Below are positions 8,716 through 9,100 of a DNA stretch of 9,100 nucleotides, piece after piece. Location: positions 1-9,100 of the forward strand of contig JAXDOR010000001.1 of assembly GCA_034668825.1 (NCBI GenBank), written 5' to 3'. The stretch comes from CANKHA01 sp034668825 (GTDB taxonomy: Bacteria > Pseudomonadota > Alphaproteobacteria > Rhizobiales > Xanthobacteraceae). The first letter of the stretch is position 1. Each line of letters begins with the position of its first letter. Both the position numbers and the translations under genes were made by a program. The notes below the pieces were generated by a model that worked only from the letters and a program-made list of their open reading frames with translations, was not told the DNA's origin and did not search any database.

Positions 8716-8872
8716 GCACCTCTCCCCGTTGAGGAGAGGTCGCACGCCTGGACGCGCACTTGCGCGGCCGGGTGAGCGGGTGAGGGGACTTTGCACTCAC
8801 GCAAGGCTGTACGCCCCCACCCGAAGTCTTCGCTGCGCTCAGTCTCCGACCTCTCCCCACGGGAGAGGTGAA
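8716..8872. repeat. Nested-hairpin intergenic repeat element (CCTCTCCCC family)
   Basis: Both ends are self-complementary and carry the same motif in opposite sense: ACCTCTCC 8718-8725 pairs with GGAGAGGT 8733-8740 (7-nt loop), and ACCTCTCCC 8849-8857 pairs with GGGAGAGGT 8861-8869 (3-nt loop). Between them CGGGTG at 8777-8782, followed by AGGGG, can pair with CCCCCACCCG at 8814-8823, giving a central stem. The first copy can also pair with the last, so the element can fold into one long stem or several hairpins. It fills most of the 217-bp gap between the cyclophilin gene and queA. I remember elements with CCTCTCCCCGC...GGGGAGAGG ends as abundant in Bradyrhizobium and relatives; this copy looks diverged. 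Effects on transcription or mRNA stability downstream of the coaD run are plausible but unproven. Confidence 0.72.
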
Positions 8873-8925
8873 GGGTCGTGCTTCAGAGTCCTGGTTCAAG
8901 CGAGGACGACAGAGTCCCGAAATCC

Positions 8926-9100
8926 ATGCGCACCGATCTCTTCGACTTCGAGCTTCCTGCAGGCCACATCGCACTGCGCCCGGCGAGCCCGCGCGATTCC
9001 GCGCGGATGCTGATCGTGCAGCCCGACGGCGTCTTGCGCGACCGCACTGTCGCCGATCTTCCGCTTTTGCTCGAGCCCGGCGACCAGCTGGTCGTCAACG
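8926..9100 (+). CDS. queA: tRNA preQ1(34) S-adenosylmethionine ribosyltransferase-isomerase QueA (5' part)
   Basis: Transfers and isomerises the ribosyl part of S-adenosylmethionine onto 7-aminomethyl-7-deazaguanine in the wobble position of tRNA, making epoxyqueuosine in the queuosine pathway. Only the first 58 residues are present, because the window ends inside the gene. They begin MRTDLFDFELP and include the conserved IALRPASPRDSARMLIV (15-31), a DLPLLLEPGD segment (44-53) and the start of the VVN(D) motif, all typical of QueA. The start is the ATG at 8926; no good ribosome-binding site is seen immediately upstream, and the nearest purine run, GAGGA, is about 20 bases away. It follows the coaD run on the same strand after a 217-bp gap filled by the repeat, so it may be read through from that run or have its own promoter. 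In related genomes tgt usually follows. Confidence 0.93.
   Translation, partial: MRTDLFDFELPAGHIALRPASPRDSARMLIVQPDGVLRDRTVADLPLLLEPGDQLVVN

Noticed and set aside
8142..8804. 220-codon minus-strand open frame across the cytoplasmic cyclophilin gene
   Set aside because: Antisense to a clear cyclophilin and running into the repeat element; no domain and no ribosome-binding site seen.

Overview
The window reads as a chromosomal segment of a GC-rich alphaproteobacterium, most likely Hyphomicrobiales (Rhizobiales) near the Bradyrhizobium / Rhodopseudomonas / Xanthobacteraceae group. Reasons are the protein sequences (an SSB starting MAGSV and ending DDEIPF; a GyrA with the alphaproteobacterial C-terminal insert and HGDQ in the quinolone region), the synteny ssb-marC-gyrA-coaD-ppi-ppi-queA as I recall it for this group, and two kinds of intergenic palindromic repeat that I remember as abundant in these genomes. 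The genus cannot be fixed from the sequence alone.

Layout. (1) 1-99 holds the leader of ssb and no gene. (2) 100-1269 carries two plus-strand genes: ssb (single-stranded DNA-binding protein) and an exported DUF4142 protein. (3) 1353-1979 is a minus-strand marC-family membrane protein, convergent with the DUF4142 gene; a perfect 13-bp hairpin lies between them. (4) A 257-bp divergent intergenic region separates marC from gyrA (2237-4978), which starts with TTG. (5) 4988-6022 (minus) is an unrecognised Ala/Pro-rich, membrane-anchored protein, tail-to-tail with gyrA and only 9 bp away. (6) 6123-8708 is a tight plus-strand run with gaps of 16-18 nt: coaD (coenzyme A synthesis), an exported cyclophilin, a class A beta-lactamase-like protein and a cytoplasmic cyclophilin. 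(7) 8709-8925 is intergenic and mostly occupied by a nested-hairpin repeat. (8) queA (queuosine tRNA modification) starts at 8926 and runs off the end.

How the genes work together. Most of the window is housekeeping: DNA replication and topology (ssb, gyrA), coenzyme A (coaD), protein folding on both sides of the inner membrane (two cyclophilins) and tRNA modification (queA). The accessory-looking items are the beta-lactamase-like gene placed between the two cyclophilin genes and the membrane-anchored protein opposite gyrA. I see no phage, transposase, CRISPR array, rRNA or tRNA gene. I found no convincing evidence of a wholly new multi-gene system. The best leads are the beta-lactamase, which has an omega-loop expansion of about 34 residues, and the paired-cysteine motif of the unknown membrane protein.
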